DNA of 64,000 nt from Pythium myriotylum. Lineage: Eukaryota > Oomycota > Peronosporomycetes > Pythiales > Pythiaceae. Made by a program: the position numbers and the translations under genes. Under the pieces are notes generated by a model that saw nothing but the letters and a program-made list of their open reading frames with translations, did not search any database and had not been told where the DNA came from. Shown piece by piece: positions 1 through 9,397 of the stretch (position 1 is the stretch's first letter; every line of letters starts with the position of its first letter). Location: contig JALJCQ010000006.1 in NCBI GenBank assembly GCA_023091665.1, forward strand, positions 248,001-312,000, in the 5' to 3' direction.

Positions 1-647
1 GTGATCGGCTCATCCATTCCGATCACTCTCACGCGAAGTGTGACCAACTTGTTGGAACCACTGCTGGTGGTGGAATTGAAACACGCCTCAGACGTGCTGG
101 GGCCAAGGCGACGGTGCTCCACCGTTGCACGCGCCGCCTCACTCCGGCCAGTAGGGCGCCCCGCACCTACTGGTCCGACTCGTTTTTTGACGAGTCGTCC
201 GTCAGCTGATAGAAGCGGACGGATCGGCCCTGGGCGACCGACGCTGGCGTCGGCGCGAGACAATCTTTGGCGTGGTGGCCGGCTTTCTGGCACCGAAAGC
301 AGCTCCCCTTCTTCGAACTCTTTTTCGCGTAGCGGGTGCCACCACTACCTTCTCCACCGTGGAACTGCAAGACAGACAGATCCATTGGCTCCGGCTCAGA
401 CGGGGCCTCCGAGTAACGGTTGCGATAACCGTAACTGCGCGCCTGACGAGCGTTGTAGTCTTCCGTCAGCGCAATCGAGAAGGCCTCCTCGAGAGTTTCT
501 GGATAAGTCCGGAAAAGTTGTGTCTTCGCTGGACCATCGCGGAGACCCGTCATAAACAACGCGACTTGTGTAGCCATGTCGATCGGCTTTCCGACGACGC
601 ACGATGCGAGGTACCGCATCCGCTGGATATAAGAGTGGATATTGCAT
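1..647 (-). pseudogene. Ty3/gypsy gag-protease fragment (second element, B)
   Basis: The last ~158 codons of the long minus-strand ORF that ends at 167 are gag, not integrase: a capsid-type helical region, then a CCHC zinc knuckle (CFRCQKAGHHAKDC). Below 167 a different frame on the same strand reads like the start of an aspartic-protease domain (…LVTLRVRVIGMDEP…) and runs off the left edge, so gag and protease of this element are in different frames or frameshifted. The fragment joins integrase of the neighbouring element directly and in frame near 641-654, where ATTGCAT occurs twice in tandem. I infer a recombinant or nested junction between two gypsy elements. The gag identity is firm; the protease reading is weaker. 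Confidence 0.7.
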
Positions 648-3538
648 ATTGCATCTTTTGCCTTCTTCAAAAACACTTCTTGTCGAAGCAAGAATGTCTG
701 CGCAGCCTTATCCAACTTTTTGAATCCTGGGTCTGCAGCAATATCGTCTGCCATGTATGGAACATAGCCAAGATCAGCTTCAAAGGGACACATGCCGATC
801 GACGAATGCACTCTGCGGTTGTAGGCGAATTCCGCTAGATGCAAAAACTTATCCCAATCATTCTGGATCGGGTTCACAACACCTCTGAGATAGTCTTCGA
901 TGAAACGATTCGTGCGTTCTGTCTGTCCGTCTGTCTGCGGTCTAAACGCCGAGGAAAGGTTGTGAGTAGTCTTCAGGATCGATGTCACTGAGGACCAAAA
1001 TTTCGACGTGAACTTCGAGTCACGATCCGAAACTATTGTCTTGGGCAAGCCATGATCCTTAACATAATGCTTCATGAAGAAATCAGCAGTATCTTCTGCC
1101 GTGGCGGTTGTGCGGGTTTCGATGAACTTCGCACGCTTGGTCAAACGATCAACTATGACCATAATACCATCATGCCCATCTCCAGTTTCTGGTAACGCTA
1201 CCAAGAAATCCATGGAGATCTCAACCCATCTTCCCGATGGAATACTAAGCGGATTGAGTAGACCTGGAGGCTTCATCTGCCTCACCTTAATGCGCTGACA
1301 CATTTCACAAGTGTTCACATAGCGCTGAATGTACTTGGTCATACGAGGCCAATAGTACTTCTTCTGGACTGCTAGATACGTCTTGAAGTATCCTGGGTGT
1401 CCTGCAGTCACAACATCGTGGTTTTCATAAATCACACGATTCTTCAGATCTTCATTGTCGGGGATCACGAGTCGAGGTTCTTCATCTTCTTGTGTCTGAT
1501 AGTAAAGGAGTCCGTCAACTACGCTATACTTTAACACGGTTGAACCATCAGAAATCTTCGTCAAGATTTCTCGTGTCTTCTGATCCGACTTGTACAGTTT
1601 CCTTGTCGCCTCTTCGACAGCAACTGGACTTGACTCGATGGTCGCAACAATCTCTCTATTAGATGCTGCTTTCAGAAGATCATTTAAACTGACTTGAGCG
1701 GCTTTATGCTCAAAGTCCGGGTTCCTGGACAAGGCGTCTGCAACGTCATTCGTATGTCCTGGAATCCACTTGAACTGAGGTTGAAACTCAGCAAGTTCGT
1801 TGAACCAACGGGCAACTCTTCTGTTCGTGGTCTTCTGCGTGAGAATAGTCTCAATGCTCTTGTGATCAGTCTCCACAACAAATGGACGATCGAGCAAATA
1901 CACGCGCCAAACTTTTAAGGCATGCATGATTGCGAGAAGTTCTTGTTCACGAACTGGATAATTGAGTTCAGCCGACTTCATTTTTCGACCAGTGTATGCG
2001 ATTGGATACTCCAACTCTCCCTCCTTTTGAAACAAGACTCCCCCAATTGCGAAATTGGATGCATCCATACGAATGCCAAAAGGTTTCGTGAAGTCCGGAA
2101 GTTTCAAAACAGGCGGTGACGATAAGCGAAGCTTGAGTTGTTCGAAGCATGCCAGTTGATGATCATTGAGCTCGATGGACTCACTTGATCTCTTTCCCTT
2201 GATACACTCATGGAGCGGACCCGCGAACTGAGCAAAGTCCGGGCAGAAACGAGAAACGTACACTGTTGTACCGAGAAAACTCTCCATCTGCTTCTTTGTC
2301 TTCGGAACTGGCCAATCCTTGATAACCTTGATCTTGTCAGGATCCATGCGAACGCCATTCCTTCCAACGAAATCTCCAAGACAAGGAATTTCTGGAACAC
2401 AGAACTGACACTTCGACAGCTTGATGTACAACTGTTGTTCTTCACATCTTTGAAGTACTCGATCCAACGCCTCGAGATGCTCATTGATGTCCGTGCTTCT
2501 CGTGAAGACGTAGATATCGTCAAAGTAGATACGCATCACATCGCGCATGTCGCTGAATACTCTTTGAAGAAGTCGATTGAAAGTGCCAGGACTTCCACTA
2601 AGTCCCATGGGAGTTACAAGATACTCGAACAAACCATCAGGCGTTGAAAACGCTGTAAACGGTATATCTTGTTCTCTGAGCTTCACTTGATAGTAACCCC
2701 AAAGCAAATCCATGCATGAAAACCAATAGCTTCCTGACATTGCGTCAAAGGTGTCTTCTTTGCGTGGCATAGGAATTGCTGGCAAGATCGTGTTGTTGTT
2801 CAACAGACGAAAGTCATGGACTATTCGCCATCCAACAGCTTTCTTCACACAGAAAGTCGGTGCCGAGAAAGGCGAGGTACTAGGACGAATGATACCTGCC
2901 TTGACCATTTCCTTGGTCCATTCTTGGATCACCTTACGTTGCTCAGGGCTCTGTCGCCACTGAGGAACTGAGATGGGCTTTGTACCAGGCTTGAGTTCGA
3001 TGACATGTTCAATACCTTCACGGACAGGTGGCACAGTGTTCGGTAGCTCCGTTCGAAACACAGTGTCACGACGCTTCCACAGCACATCAAAAGCTGGGTT
3101 GTCCTTCAAAGCTTCCCATCCTTGCTGCTGATACCTAGCCGCTTTCTCCGAGTCGTGTGGATTAATCATAAACACACACTCGACATCTCCCTTGCGCAGC
3201 TCTTTGGCAAGTTTCTTCATGGAGATGAACTTGGTATGACCCAACTCACTATCATGTTGACGATAGTAGTTGAAGATCTCACGATTCTGACTTTGTCTAG
3301 CACGACGGCGATTGGCTACAAAGCGAGCGGGACGCGCCGCAGGCGTACGTAGAACAAGAGGCTCTTCAGGCTGTACACCAGTACGTGGTGTAAGCTTTAG
3401 CTCAGCCCAATCGATGTCGGGATTCTGTTCACGAAGCCATCGCATACCAAGCAAAATGTCTTTGCCTTCAGGGATAGGCATCACCTGAAACTTAGACGTG
3501 ATCGTGGGGAAACCGGGAACTTCAAGAGACATCTCCAC
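648..3538 (-). pseudogene. pol: gypsy Pol: protease C-part, reverse transcriptase, RNase H, integrase
   Basis: The open frame starts after the TAA at 3554-3556 and runs through the end of protease (…PEGKDILLGMRWL…), reverse transcriptase (catalytic YFDD in RIYFDDIYVF; CMDLLWGYYQVK upstream), RNase H (GIRMDASNFAIGGVL and the final D of NDVADALSRNP) and integrase. Integrase shows the HHCC zinc module (H-GHPGYFKTY…CEMCQRIK) and the D, D, E triad in the contexts MDFLVALPE, VSDRDSKFTS and QTDGQTERTN. The frame continues without a stop into foreign gag at about 647. There is no proper start, because the preceding gag-protease ORF lies in the same frame upstream of the TAA. It would be a retrotransposition polyprotein if intact. 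Confidence 0.88.
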
Positions 3539-3553
3539 CTTTCGACGATGGCG

Positions 3554-4852
3554 TTAGACGGTCTGCTCATAACCGAGCTTGACTTCCATCAAGTCTTCGA
3601 CCGTTTCTTGCAAGTTCAATACTTCCACCAGATATTCTGAGACACCATTCATGCTGCAACCGTTGTCGACGAAGATGGACACATTCTTCTTCCAATTAGG
3701 CTCCTTGAAAGCAAGAGCTTGGACTTCGAGAATCGCGTACAAGTTACCACTAATGTAGTGCTTTGACTCCTTGTTCAGAGGACAGTCCGGAGAGATATGC
3801 CCCTTCTTCTTGCACGCATGGCAAGTGGCTTCCTTCTTCCAGTCATCGTTGTTCCTCTGAGAGTCGTGTCCTTTCTTCTTCCACTTGTTACCTTTCTTCG
3901 ACTTGGTAGCAGTGCCTGCAGAGTCGTGGTTCAACTTTGATGAGTTCTTCTGACCATTCTGCTTCGGCGGTTTCCCAGAATAATGCGCAAACTCGAAATT
4001 TGTGGCGATCTTGATCGTATCATCCAGCGTCTTAGGACTTTCTTCCTTGATCTTTGCGGAAGTCTCAGCACGAAGGCCGTGTTGGAAATAGAAACGCTGA
4101 TCAAGATCCGCGATGGGAAGTTCAGACTGCGAATGCAAGTCCTGAAACTTTGCCACATATTCATGGATCGATCCAGTTTGCTTGAGTTCAAACATTCGCT
4201 CACGAAGGTTGTACTCAAAGTCCAATGGCTTATAGCGCTGACACAACTTAGCCTTGAACAATTCCCACGTCTTGGGAATCCCCGCAGCAGCACACTCTAC
4301 TGCGAAGATCGTCCGAACCCAGTTCTGAACAGACTTTCCCAGATTGCCAGTGACTTCTTCAACAAAGTCTGAGGTCTCAGCATGCATCACAGCACGCTTG
4401 TTTGAGTAGTAGTCTTCCGTGTTGAAGATCCACAACTCTATGTCTTCGTTGACCTTTCCTTCATACATTGGCGGATCTCGACGACGCGTAGACCCATGAA
4501 GGTTGAGCATCTGGTTGAACTGGTTATTCGTCATCTGCATGAACGCCTGCAACTGCGCCTGGGACTGCTGGTTCTGCTGCTGCATGAACATCATGAACTG
4601 CTGGAACACTTCCCCTGGAACTTGCCCTCCGGCAAAGTTCCCTTGATTGGCTGGAGCAGCTTGCGGAGCCTGTGGGACTTCTCCTCCCTGATCTTGAGCG
4701 TCTTGATGCTGCATTGGCTCTGCTTGAGTTGAACGGGTTCTTGACACTGAACGAGCACGTTCAACTTCTTCAGGATCGTTCGATCCGCTTTGACGACGTG
4801 GACGTAGATTTGGTGACTCACGCTCGACTTCTCTAGCACGACGACTAGACAT
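3554..4852 (-). CDS. gag: gypsy Gag plus N-terminal protease segment
   Basis: This 432-residue ORF starts at an ATG at 4852. Its N-terminus is Arg/Glu-rich, followed by a Gln-rich segment (about residues 85-110), the retrotransposon gag capsid domain (about 130-290), a Lys-rich linker and a CCHC knuckle CHACKKKGHISPDC near residue 345. The protease active site appears as FVDNGCSMN near residue 395, with D-N-G in place of the usual D-S/T-G. A TAA at 3554-3556 ends the frame about 45 residues later, inside the protease fold; the next frame-compatible residues belong to the same domain. That points to a nonsense mutation rather than a designed gag/pol stop. Confidence 0.85.
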   Translation of the reverse strand: MSSRRAREVERESPNLRPRRQSGSNDPEEVERARSVSRTRSTQAEPMQHQDAQDQGGEVPQAPQAAPANQGNFAGGQVPGEVFQQFMMFMQQQNQQSQAQLQAFMQMTNNQFNQMLNLHGSTRRRDPPMYEGKVNEDIELWIFNTEDYYSNKRAVMHAETSDFVEEVTGNLGKSVQNWVRTIFAVECAAAGIPKTWELFKAKLCQRYKPLDFEYNLRERMFELKQTGSIHEYVAKFQDLHSQSELPIADLDQRFYFQHGLRAETSAKIKEESPKTLDDTIKIATNFEFAHYSGKPPKQNGQKNSSKLNHDSAGTATKSKKGNKWKKKGHDSQRNNDDWKKEATCHACKKKGHISPDCPLNKESKHYISGNLYAILEVQALAFKEPNWKKNVSIFVDNGCSMNGVSEYLVEVLNLQETVEDLMEVKLGYEQTV

Positions 4853-4951
4853 AAGTCGGACTTCTCAGCGTATACGATGTCACCGATGGATTACGACGAC
4901 GATGCTTACGCAATCCAAAAGCAATCAAGTTGAACCGAAACTTAGAAGATT

Positions 4952-5341
4952 CTACTGACGATTCGGTATAGAAACAAAGATCTCGTCTAGACGTACTGTC
5001 GCGAAGTCTTCGGCCTTGTTCAGGAAGTTGAAAACGGCTTCGAGCTTCTTCTCGTGGTCCTTCTGAAGTTCGTCCGTGGCGAGAGCCGCACCGAGCTTGA
5101 CGAACGCTTTGGTGACGCGCTTCGCCTTCTTGACGGCTTCTACTAGATCGTGCTTGCAGCGAAAGTACTTCTCAGCCGCGTTCGGATCCCCCTCAACGAG
5201 AAAGTTCTCCGTAACGTCGATGCGGCGAGGTACGCACGTCTCTAGCACCACGGGTCGCGATGGATCACCGAGGTTGAGGGACTTGTAGTTGTTGGCACGT
5301 CTCACACGACGAGCCTTCCCTTTCGCAGATGTTCGGGTCAT
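4952..5341 (-). CDS. gypsy leader ORF of unknown function
   Basis: A ~129-residue frame from an ATG at 5341 lies between the LTR and gag. It opens with a basic stretch (KGKARRVRRANNYK) and continues as charged, probably helical sequence rich in Lys and Glu. No known domain is recognisable. The frame can be extended upstream to 5560 only with a non-ATG start. A similarly placed, charged, helical ORF lies between the LTR and gag of the copia element at 55.5-56.0 kb, so a leader ORF may be a shared habit of these elements. It could also be an upstream part of Gag. Confidence 0.4.
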   Translation of the reverse strand: MTRTSAKGKARRVRRANNYKSLNLGDPSRPVVLETCVPRRIDVTENFLVEGDPNAAEKYFRCKHDLVEAVKKAKRVTKAFVKLGAALATDELQKDHEKKLEAVFNFLNKAEDFATVRLDEIFVSIPNRQ

Positions 5342-5640
5342 CCAACGAAGGTTGGTACTACACAGAGCCGGGCGGAAACCAATACAGGTTCCGCTTATGC
5401 CAACTTCTAGCTCAGGCAGACCGAGTAAGAGCACTGCTGATACGCCCGAATCTGTCCTCAACTCAGGTGAAGAGGATTTACGGTACGCAGGAGCACTCAG
5501 ACTCACGGGACAGGGACTACCACACCACTTGAACTTGGTCTTGACACTGCAGGTTCGCACCCACAGATCCTTGAGCCAGCGTAGAACTGCGAGACTTGAT
5601 CACCAGTCTTGGCAGAGGACTTGACCGACGAGCGCTACTA

Positions 5641-5920
5641 TGTCACAGAAGTGGGGTACTGGGCTCCTGGTGACAAGTACGCGGGCTGGCTGGCTGGGTG
5701 GTTGGCTTGGTCTTGGACGAGGCTAGTCGAGGCTAGTTGAGGCTAGTTGAGGCTAGTTGACTTGAGAGCAAGTTGAGAAGTGAGATTGATGTTAGAGTTT
5801 GTTTTCCTATCCTCTGTGTGGGCCTCTAGGGTGCTCTGTGCCTAGATGTCGTCTGTCCTAGATACCTTACTTTCAGTATCCAAAGTTAGCTATGTCAACT
5901 AATATGTAAGCCCTCCTACA
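5641..5920 (-). repeat. gypsy 5' LTR (single copy seen)
   Basis: On the minus strand the segment begins TGTAGGAGGG at 5920 and ends TTCTGTGACA at 5641, giving the canonical TG…CA ends extended to TGT…ACA. It precedes the leader ORF and gag in the expected order. The partner LTR would lie beyond the chimeric junction and is not in the window, so the boundaries rest on terminal motifs and position only. Confidence 0.6.
5719..5758. repeat. 10-bp tandem repeat inside the LTR
   Basis: Four perfect-phase copies of GAGGCTAGTY stand head to tail. It is probably a small expansion within the LTR; copy number may vary between element copies. Confidence 0.85.
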
Positions 5921-6314
5921 ATCTCTTGAATACAGTATGCATAGTCACTACGTCATCACCAATGTGTTGCAGCCGGGTCAGCATCACCGGATGCTTTTAC
6001 ACCACCCAGTGCATAATCCTTCCAGGACTAATCGTAGTAACCTAGTTCCAGTATAATATACTGAAACCAAATCAAGGTCGTTGCCTAACCCTTCTGACGC
6101 GAGCCATTCTTTTCTGGCTGCGTCACAGTCCGTAACTGTCTCAAGCGGCTTGTCCCCAAGTTCCCGTCTTCAAACGGCGAAGCAAAAACAAAGACCAGCA
6201 TCCTCCTGCATCTTCTACAGATGTTCTTTTCATGCGGGCGGCATCACCAAAAGCAAATATCGATAAAGCCATGAGAAGTGGGGTACAAGGCGTAGCATTT
6301 TAGGCTTTAGAAGA
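5921..6314. other. gene-free spacer between gypsy LTR and DIRS-like element
   Basis: No convincing ORF is present. Part of it may be the 3' untranslated end of the DIRS-like element. AGAAGTGGGGTAC at 6265-6277 also occurs at the edge of the gypsy LTR (5647-5659). Confidence 0.5.
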
Positions 6315-7454
6315 CTAGAGCTGCTGAGGCACACGAGAAGTGTGAGCCCCAATGACCTCAGCAGAGAGAGCTTCGTTGCCTTGGACTTGTACTCCACGAG
6401 CCATTCTCGCAGAGAGCATTGCTCCGGACTCAGGCGTGTACCTCGTATAACGCAGGTAGGCGTCCGAGCGCCAGCGACCATGCAACATCACCACCGTGCT
6501 GTCGACGCCTGCTGATAGAAGTGCCGTCGCGCCGCCGCTCCTGAGTGAGTGGCATGAGTAGCGGGCGGCGTCCTTCCCTGTTGCAGTGGCAGCTAGGCGG
6601 ATGCAGTGTGCGACTTGTTGTGCGGTGACCATCTTCGTCTTCGAGAGGGAGCAGAGTGGGTCTTGGCGATCGAGACCGAGACAGCTTGCGTTGTGAAGAA
6701 GCAACATCGCAGCGCGGACCGGGCACATCGTGGGATGACCTGACTTCCCGAGAACTCGTACTGTGCCTTGGCCCTCTTGGTCAGTCTTGTGCCCGCGTAG
6801 TGTGACCACCACGGAATGCGCATGAGCTGTCTGCCACGTTGGTCGCCTTTGGCTGTCTAGGATCGTAATATCTCTCACCTCCAAGGTGTAAGTCTTTCGC
6901 TGACCTTTCACTGCGAGGTATTCGGCACTCCGAAGGAGAAAGAAGAAGCCCAGCATCGTAGCCCCACCAATGACGCGGTGATGGGCTTTGCTAAAGTCGA
7001 GATGGGTGATAATCCAGTCGAGCATTTGGCGGGTGACCGGTTCTTGTCGGTTGGGTAAGCAGGAGGATCGCTGCATGCCTCGCAATGCGAGGGCATGACC
7101 AGGGAGCAGAGTTGGTTCGAAATTGAGGATGATGCGATGATGCCAACGGATATGGCTGAGCTTCGATCGAATGGAGGCGGCAGAGATCTGGCCCGAGCGA
7201 AGTCCTCCGGACCAGCAGTGAACGGTGAATAGAGCCAAGTATAGGGATTGAAGCCTGATGTTCCGTTGAGGTAGCCATTGCGATACTCCCAGGCGTTTGC
7301 AGAATGCACACCACTGGATCCAGGTACTGCGGTACTGACGCTGGGACGAGTCTGCGAGGGAGCGACACTGTAGGGCGACGAGGTGCTCAAATAGATCTTG
7401 CGAATACGTAGAGGGACGGGAACCTGCGTCCACGATGAGGTTAGCTTCTGCCAA
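6315..7454 (-). CDS. DIRS-like tyrosine recombinase
   Basis: This 379-residue frame carries the C-terminal catalytic motifs of the phage-integrase/tyrosine-recombinase superfamily: an Arg in the LRSAEYLAVKG context, the H-x-x-R box in CHSLRSGGATALLSAGVD, the following H in MLHGRWRS and the nucleophile Tyr in AYLRYTRY. It would integrate circular cDNA of the element. The frame opens at a TTG (7454) with no early ATG, and its first ~180 codons overlap the RT ORF in another frame, so expression by frameshift or re-initiation is likely if the copy is active. It has no internal stop. Confidence 0.85.
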   Translation of the reverse strand: MAEANLIVDAGSRPSTYSQDLFEHLVALQCRSLADSSQRQYRSTWIQWCAFCKRLGVSQWLPQRNIRLQSLYLALFTVHCWSGGLRSGQISAASIRSKLSHIRWHHRIILNFEPTLLPGHALALRGMQRSSCLPNRQEPVTRQMLDWIITHLDFSKAHHRVIGGATMLGFFFLLRSAEYLAVKGQRKTYTLEVRDITILDSQRRPTWQTAHAHSVVVTLRGHKTDQEGQGTVRVLGKSGHPTMCPVRAAMLLLHNASCLGLDRQDPLCSLSKTKMVTAQQVAHCIRLAATATGKDAARYSCHSLRSGGATALLSAGVDSTVVMLHGRWRSDAYLRYTRYTPESGAMLSARMARGVQVQGNEALSAEVIGAHTSRVPQQL

Positions 7455-9349
7455 TCAATGAGTTGTTGCCCGCTCCATGCCCGAGAGCCCAGGTCCGCCA
7501 TGGTGTTGATCGCGCCAGGTAAATGCCGAGCTGACACGCGGAGAAGCCACCGTGCCTCCACGGCACCGATTATACGATTGAGTTCTTGAGAGAAAGGGTC
7601 ACGACTTGACAAGCTGTTGCACCACGATACCGCTGAGCGGTTGTCAATCCAGAAGCGCACCAACGTGAGGCGATCTGGATTGTTGGGTAGCCACGAAGGC
7701 CCCCAGCATAGCATTGCCAGGGTAGCACTGAGCTGCTCACGGACGTTGATCGAAAATTTGTTCTCTTCAATTAGCTGGCGCTCGTCATCGTCAAATTGCA
7801 AGCGTAGGAATTCACGACGAGCGGGGTGCAGGGCACATAAGCCAGAATCGCTCGCATCCATGTAGACGTGGACATCGGGTTCGGGAAGATCTGAGAAAAG
7901 GCACAATGGGACGCCGCGCAACCGGCCATGCTCCAAAATATGCTCGAACCAGAGCAAGTCGAGGCGCGCTCCCTCGTCAATCGCGACTTTGCCAAATCTT
8001 GGGGCCCGTCGGTGCAGCGAAGCGAGTCGCTGAAAGAATGCACGCGCTGGCCGAATGCAAGAGCAGACATGGCGCAGGGATCCCAGGAGTTGATTGAGAA
8101 TAGACCGGGTCGTGGCGTTCTCGCGGAGCACAGTACGGACTCGAGCAATTGCCTTTCTTATCTTGGCCTCTGGCATTGACACTGTGCGGTTGTCCGTGTC
8201 CCAGTCAAGGCCAAGCGCACGGGTCTCTGGTGACCATTGAGTGAACTTCTTGTGGTTAATCGACCTTGGGCCAAGAACCGCGAGCATCGCCAAGCGTAGC
8301 GCTGATTCACATAGCTCTAGCCTCTTGCCGCTGTCGACCTCGATCAATACATGATCATCAACCCATTCGTAGCAAAAGAATTGGGCAGAGTCGTGCTCGG
8401 TTGGATCAAGTGATGCAGGACTTTCGCGCTTGACCAAGAAGGAAATTGCAGACCCGAAGACGCCGTATTCAGCCGGTGAACCGGACCAACCGAAAGGGAG
8501 CGATAAGTCGATTACTACACTGTTGGTGTCAGGGATGTATCCTGCGAAGCGGCCGCACAGGGATGGTGAACAATGAACGTTACGGAAAGCCGATTTGACG
8601 TCTCCGCGCATCATCATAACTTGACGACTAGGCTCGGCGTTGCGCAGCAACTCGATACGGCGGGCAAGGGCGTCAACATGCACGTATGTCAGCGGCGGTA
8701 GACGCTCCCCGTCCGACGCCGAATTGGTCGAGCCGCCTTTCGGATATGACAGATCATGAATTACCCGAGCTTCTTGGTTAGGATCAGCGTCGGCTTTGGG
8801 GACACAACCGAATGGGCTTATCTGAAGCTCCGGCCAGTGAGCGACAGCGTCAAGGTCGAGCACCATGTAGGTGCCGGCATCTTGGCCTTCGCGGATGCTA
8901 CGCAGAAGTGCATTGCCGTAGGTAATTGCCGATTTATGGTTGGTATACGCCCGGTGACGGTCGATCCCACGTGCAGGAGAAAGGAAGGCATGTGTCACAC
9001 CCTCGCGAATTGTACGAAGGACTGAAGCTTGATGAGGATAACCGTGGAGTAGCCAGTCGAGGTGATCGGTTGAGAGAGCTTTGTTCGGGCGTGGATCCGA
9101 TGATGTCTGGCCACGCCACAGGCGAATGGTGTCATCTAGCGGCAAGTTCAACTGCCTCACAAGCTTAGACAGTGCTTGCTGGGCATTGGTATCGATGAGG
9201 TGGCTAGGACCTTCGGGAGTTGAACGGAATGCTGGCATTGGACTTGGTGGTGCGATACCTGCCGAGCGAAAAGCGTCGGCTCGGTGGTAGATGATGTCCG
9301 TCTCCGCCGCTTTAAGATTCCGGGTAAGCTCTTGCTCGATCAGAGACAC
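6908..9349 (-). CDS. DIRS-like reverse transcriptase-RNase H
   Basis: The ~810-residue frame contains an RT palm (DVKSAFRNVHCSP; LPFGWSGSPAEYG; catalytic WVDDHVLIEV, i.e. a VDD box) at about residues 235-380, then RNase H (VYMDASDSGLCAL; INVREQLSATLAM; WIDNRSAVSWCN; MADLGSRAW) at about 505-640. Past RNase H the frame is only the shadow of the overlapping recombinase. It has no ATG start: it is in the same frame as Gag and is separated from it by adjacent TGA and TAG codons at 9395-9400. It should copy element RNA into DNA. Confidence 0.85.
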   Translation of the reverse strand: MSLIEQELTRNLKAAETDIIYHRADAFRSAGIAPPSPMPAFRSTPEGPSHLIDTNAQQALSKLVRQLNLPLDDTIRLWRGQTSSDPRPNKALSTDHLDWLLHGYPHQASVLRTIREGVTHAFLSPARGIDRHRAYTNHKSAITYGNALLRSIREGQDAGTYMVLDLDAVAHWPELQISPFGCVPKADADPNQEARVIHDLSYPKGGSTNSASDGERLPPLTYVHVDALARRIELLRNAEPSRQVMMMRGDVKSAFRNVHCSPSLCGRFAGYIPDTNSVVIDLSLPFGWSGSPAEYGVFGSAISFLVKRESPASLDPTEHDSAQFFCYEWVDDHVLIEVDSGKRLELCESALRLAMLAVLGPRSINHKKFTQWSPETRALGLDWDTDNRTVSMPEAKIRKAIARVRTVLRENATTRSILNQLLGSLRHVCSCIRPARAFFQRLASLHRRAPRFGKVAIDEGARLDLLWFEHILEHGRLRGVPLCLFSDLPEPDVHVYMDASDSGLCALHPARREFLRLQFDDDERQLIEENKFSINVREQLSATLAMLCWGPSWLPNNPDRLTLVRFWIDNRSAVSWCNSLSSRDPFSQELNRIIGAVEARWLLRVSARHLPGAINTMADLGSRAWSGQQLIDWQKLTSSWTQVPVPLRIRKIYLSTSSPYSVAPSQTRPSVSTAVPGSSGVHSANAWEYRNGYLNGTSGFNPYTWLYSPFTAGPEDFARARSLPPPFDRSSAISVGIIASSSISNQLCSLVMPSHCEACSDPPAYPTDKNRSPAKCSTGLSPISTLAKPITASLVGLRCWASSFSFGVPNTSQ

Positions 9350-9397
9350 GACCGCTAGGGTAACTTTAAACTTGTTTGGATGCTGCGCAGTTTCCTA

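Larger units (their letters stand above)
648..5920 (-). mobile_element. Ty3/gypsy LTR retrotransposon (element A), 3' truncated
   Basis: Reading on the minus strand: LTR (5920-5641), a leader ORF, gag with the start of protease, then RT, RNase H and integrase. The integrase ends abruptly near 648, where gag of another element takes over, so the downstream LTR is missing and this copy cannot be complete. The order PR-RT-RH-IN defines Ty3/gypsy. A TAA breaks the protease domain. The element is therefore a dead copy, although long stretches of pol remain open. Confidence 0.85.

Noticed and set aside
1..555. Plus-strand 184-codon frame at the left edge
   Set aside because: It is antisense to gag of gypsy element B, has no recognisable domain and is low-complexity; the minus-strand reading is clearly real.
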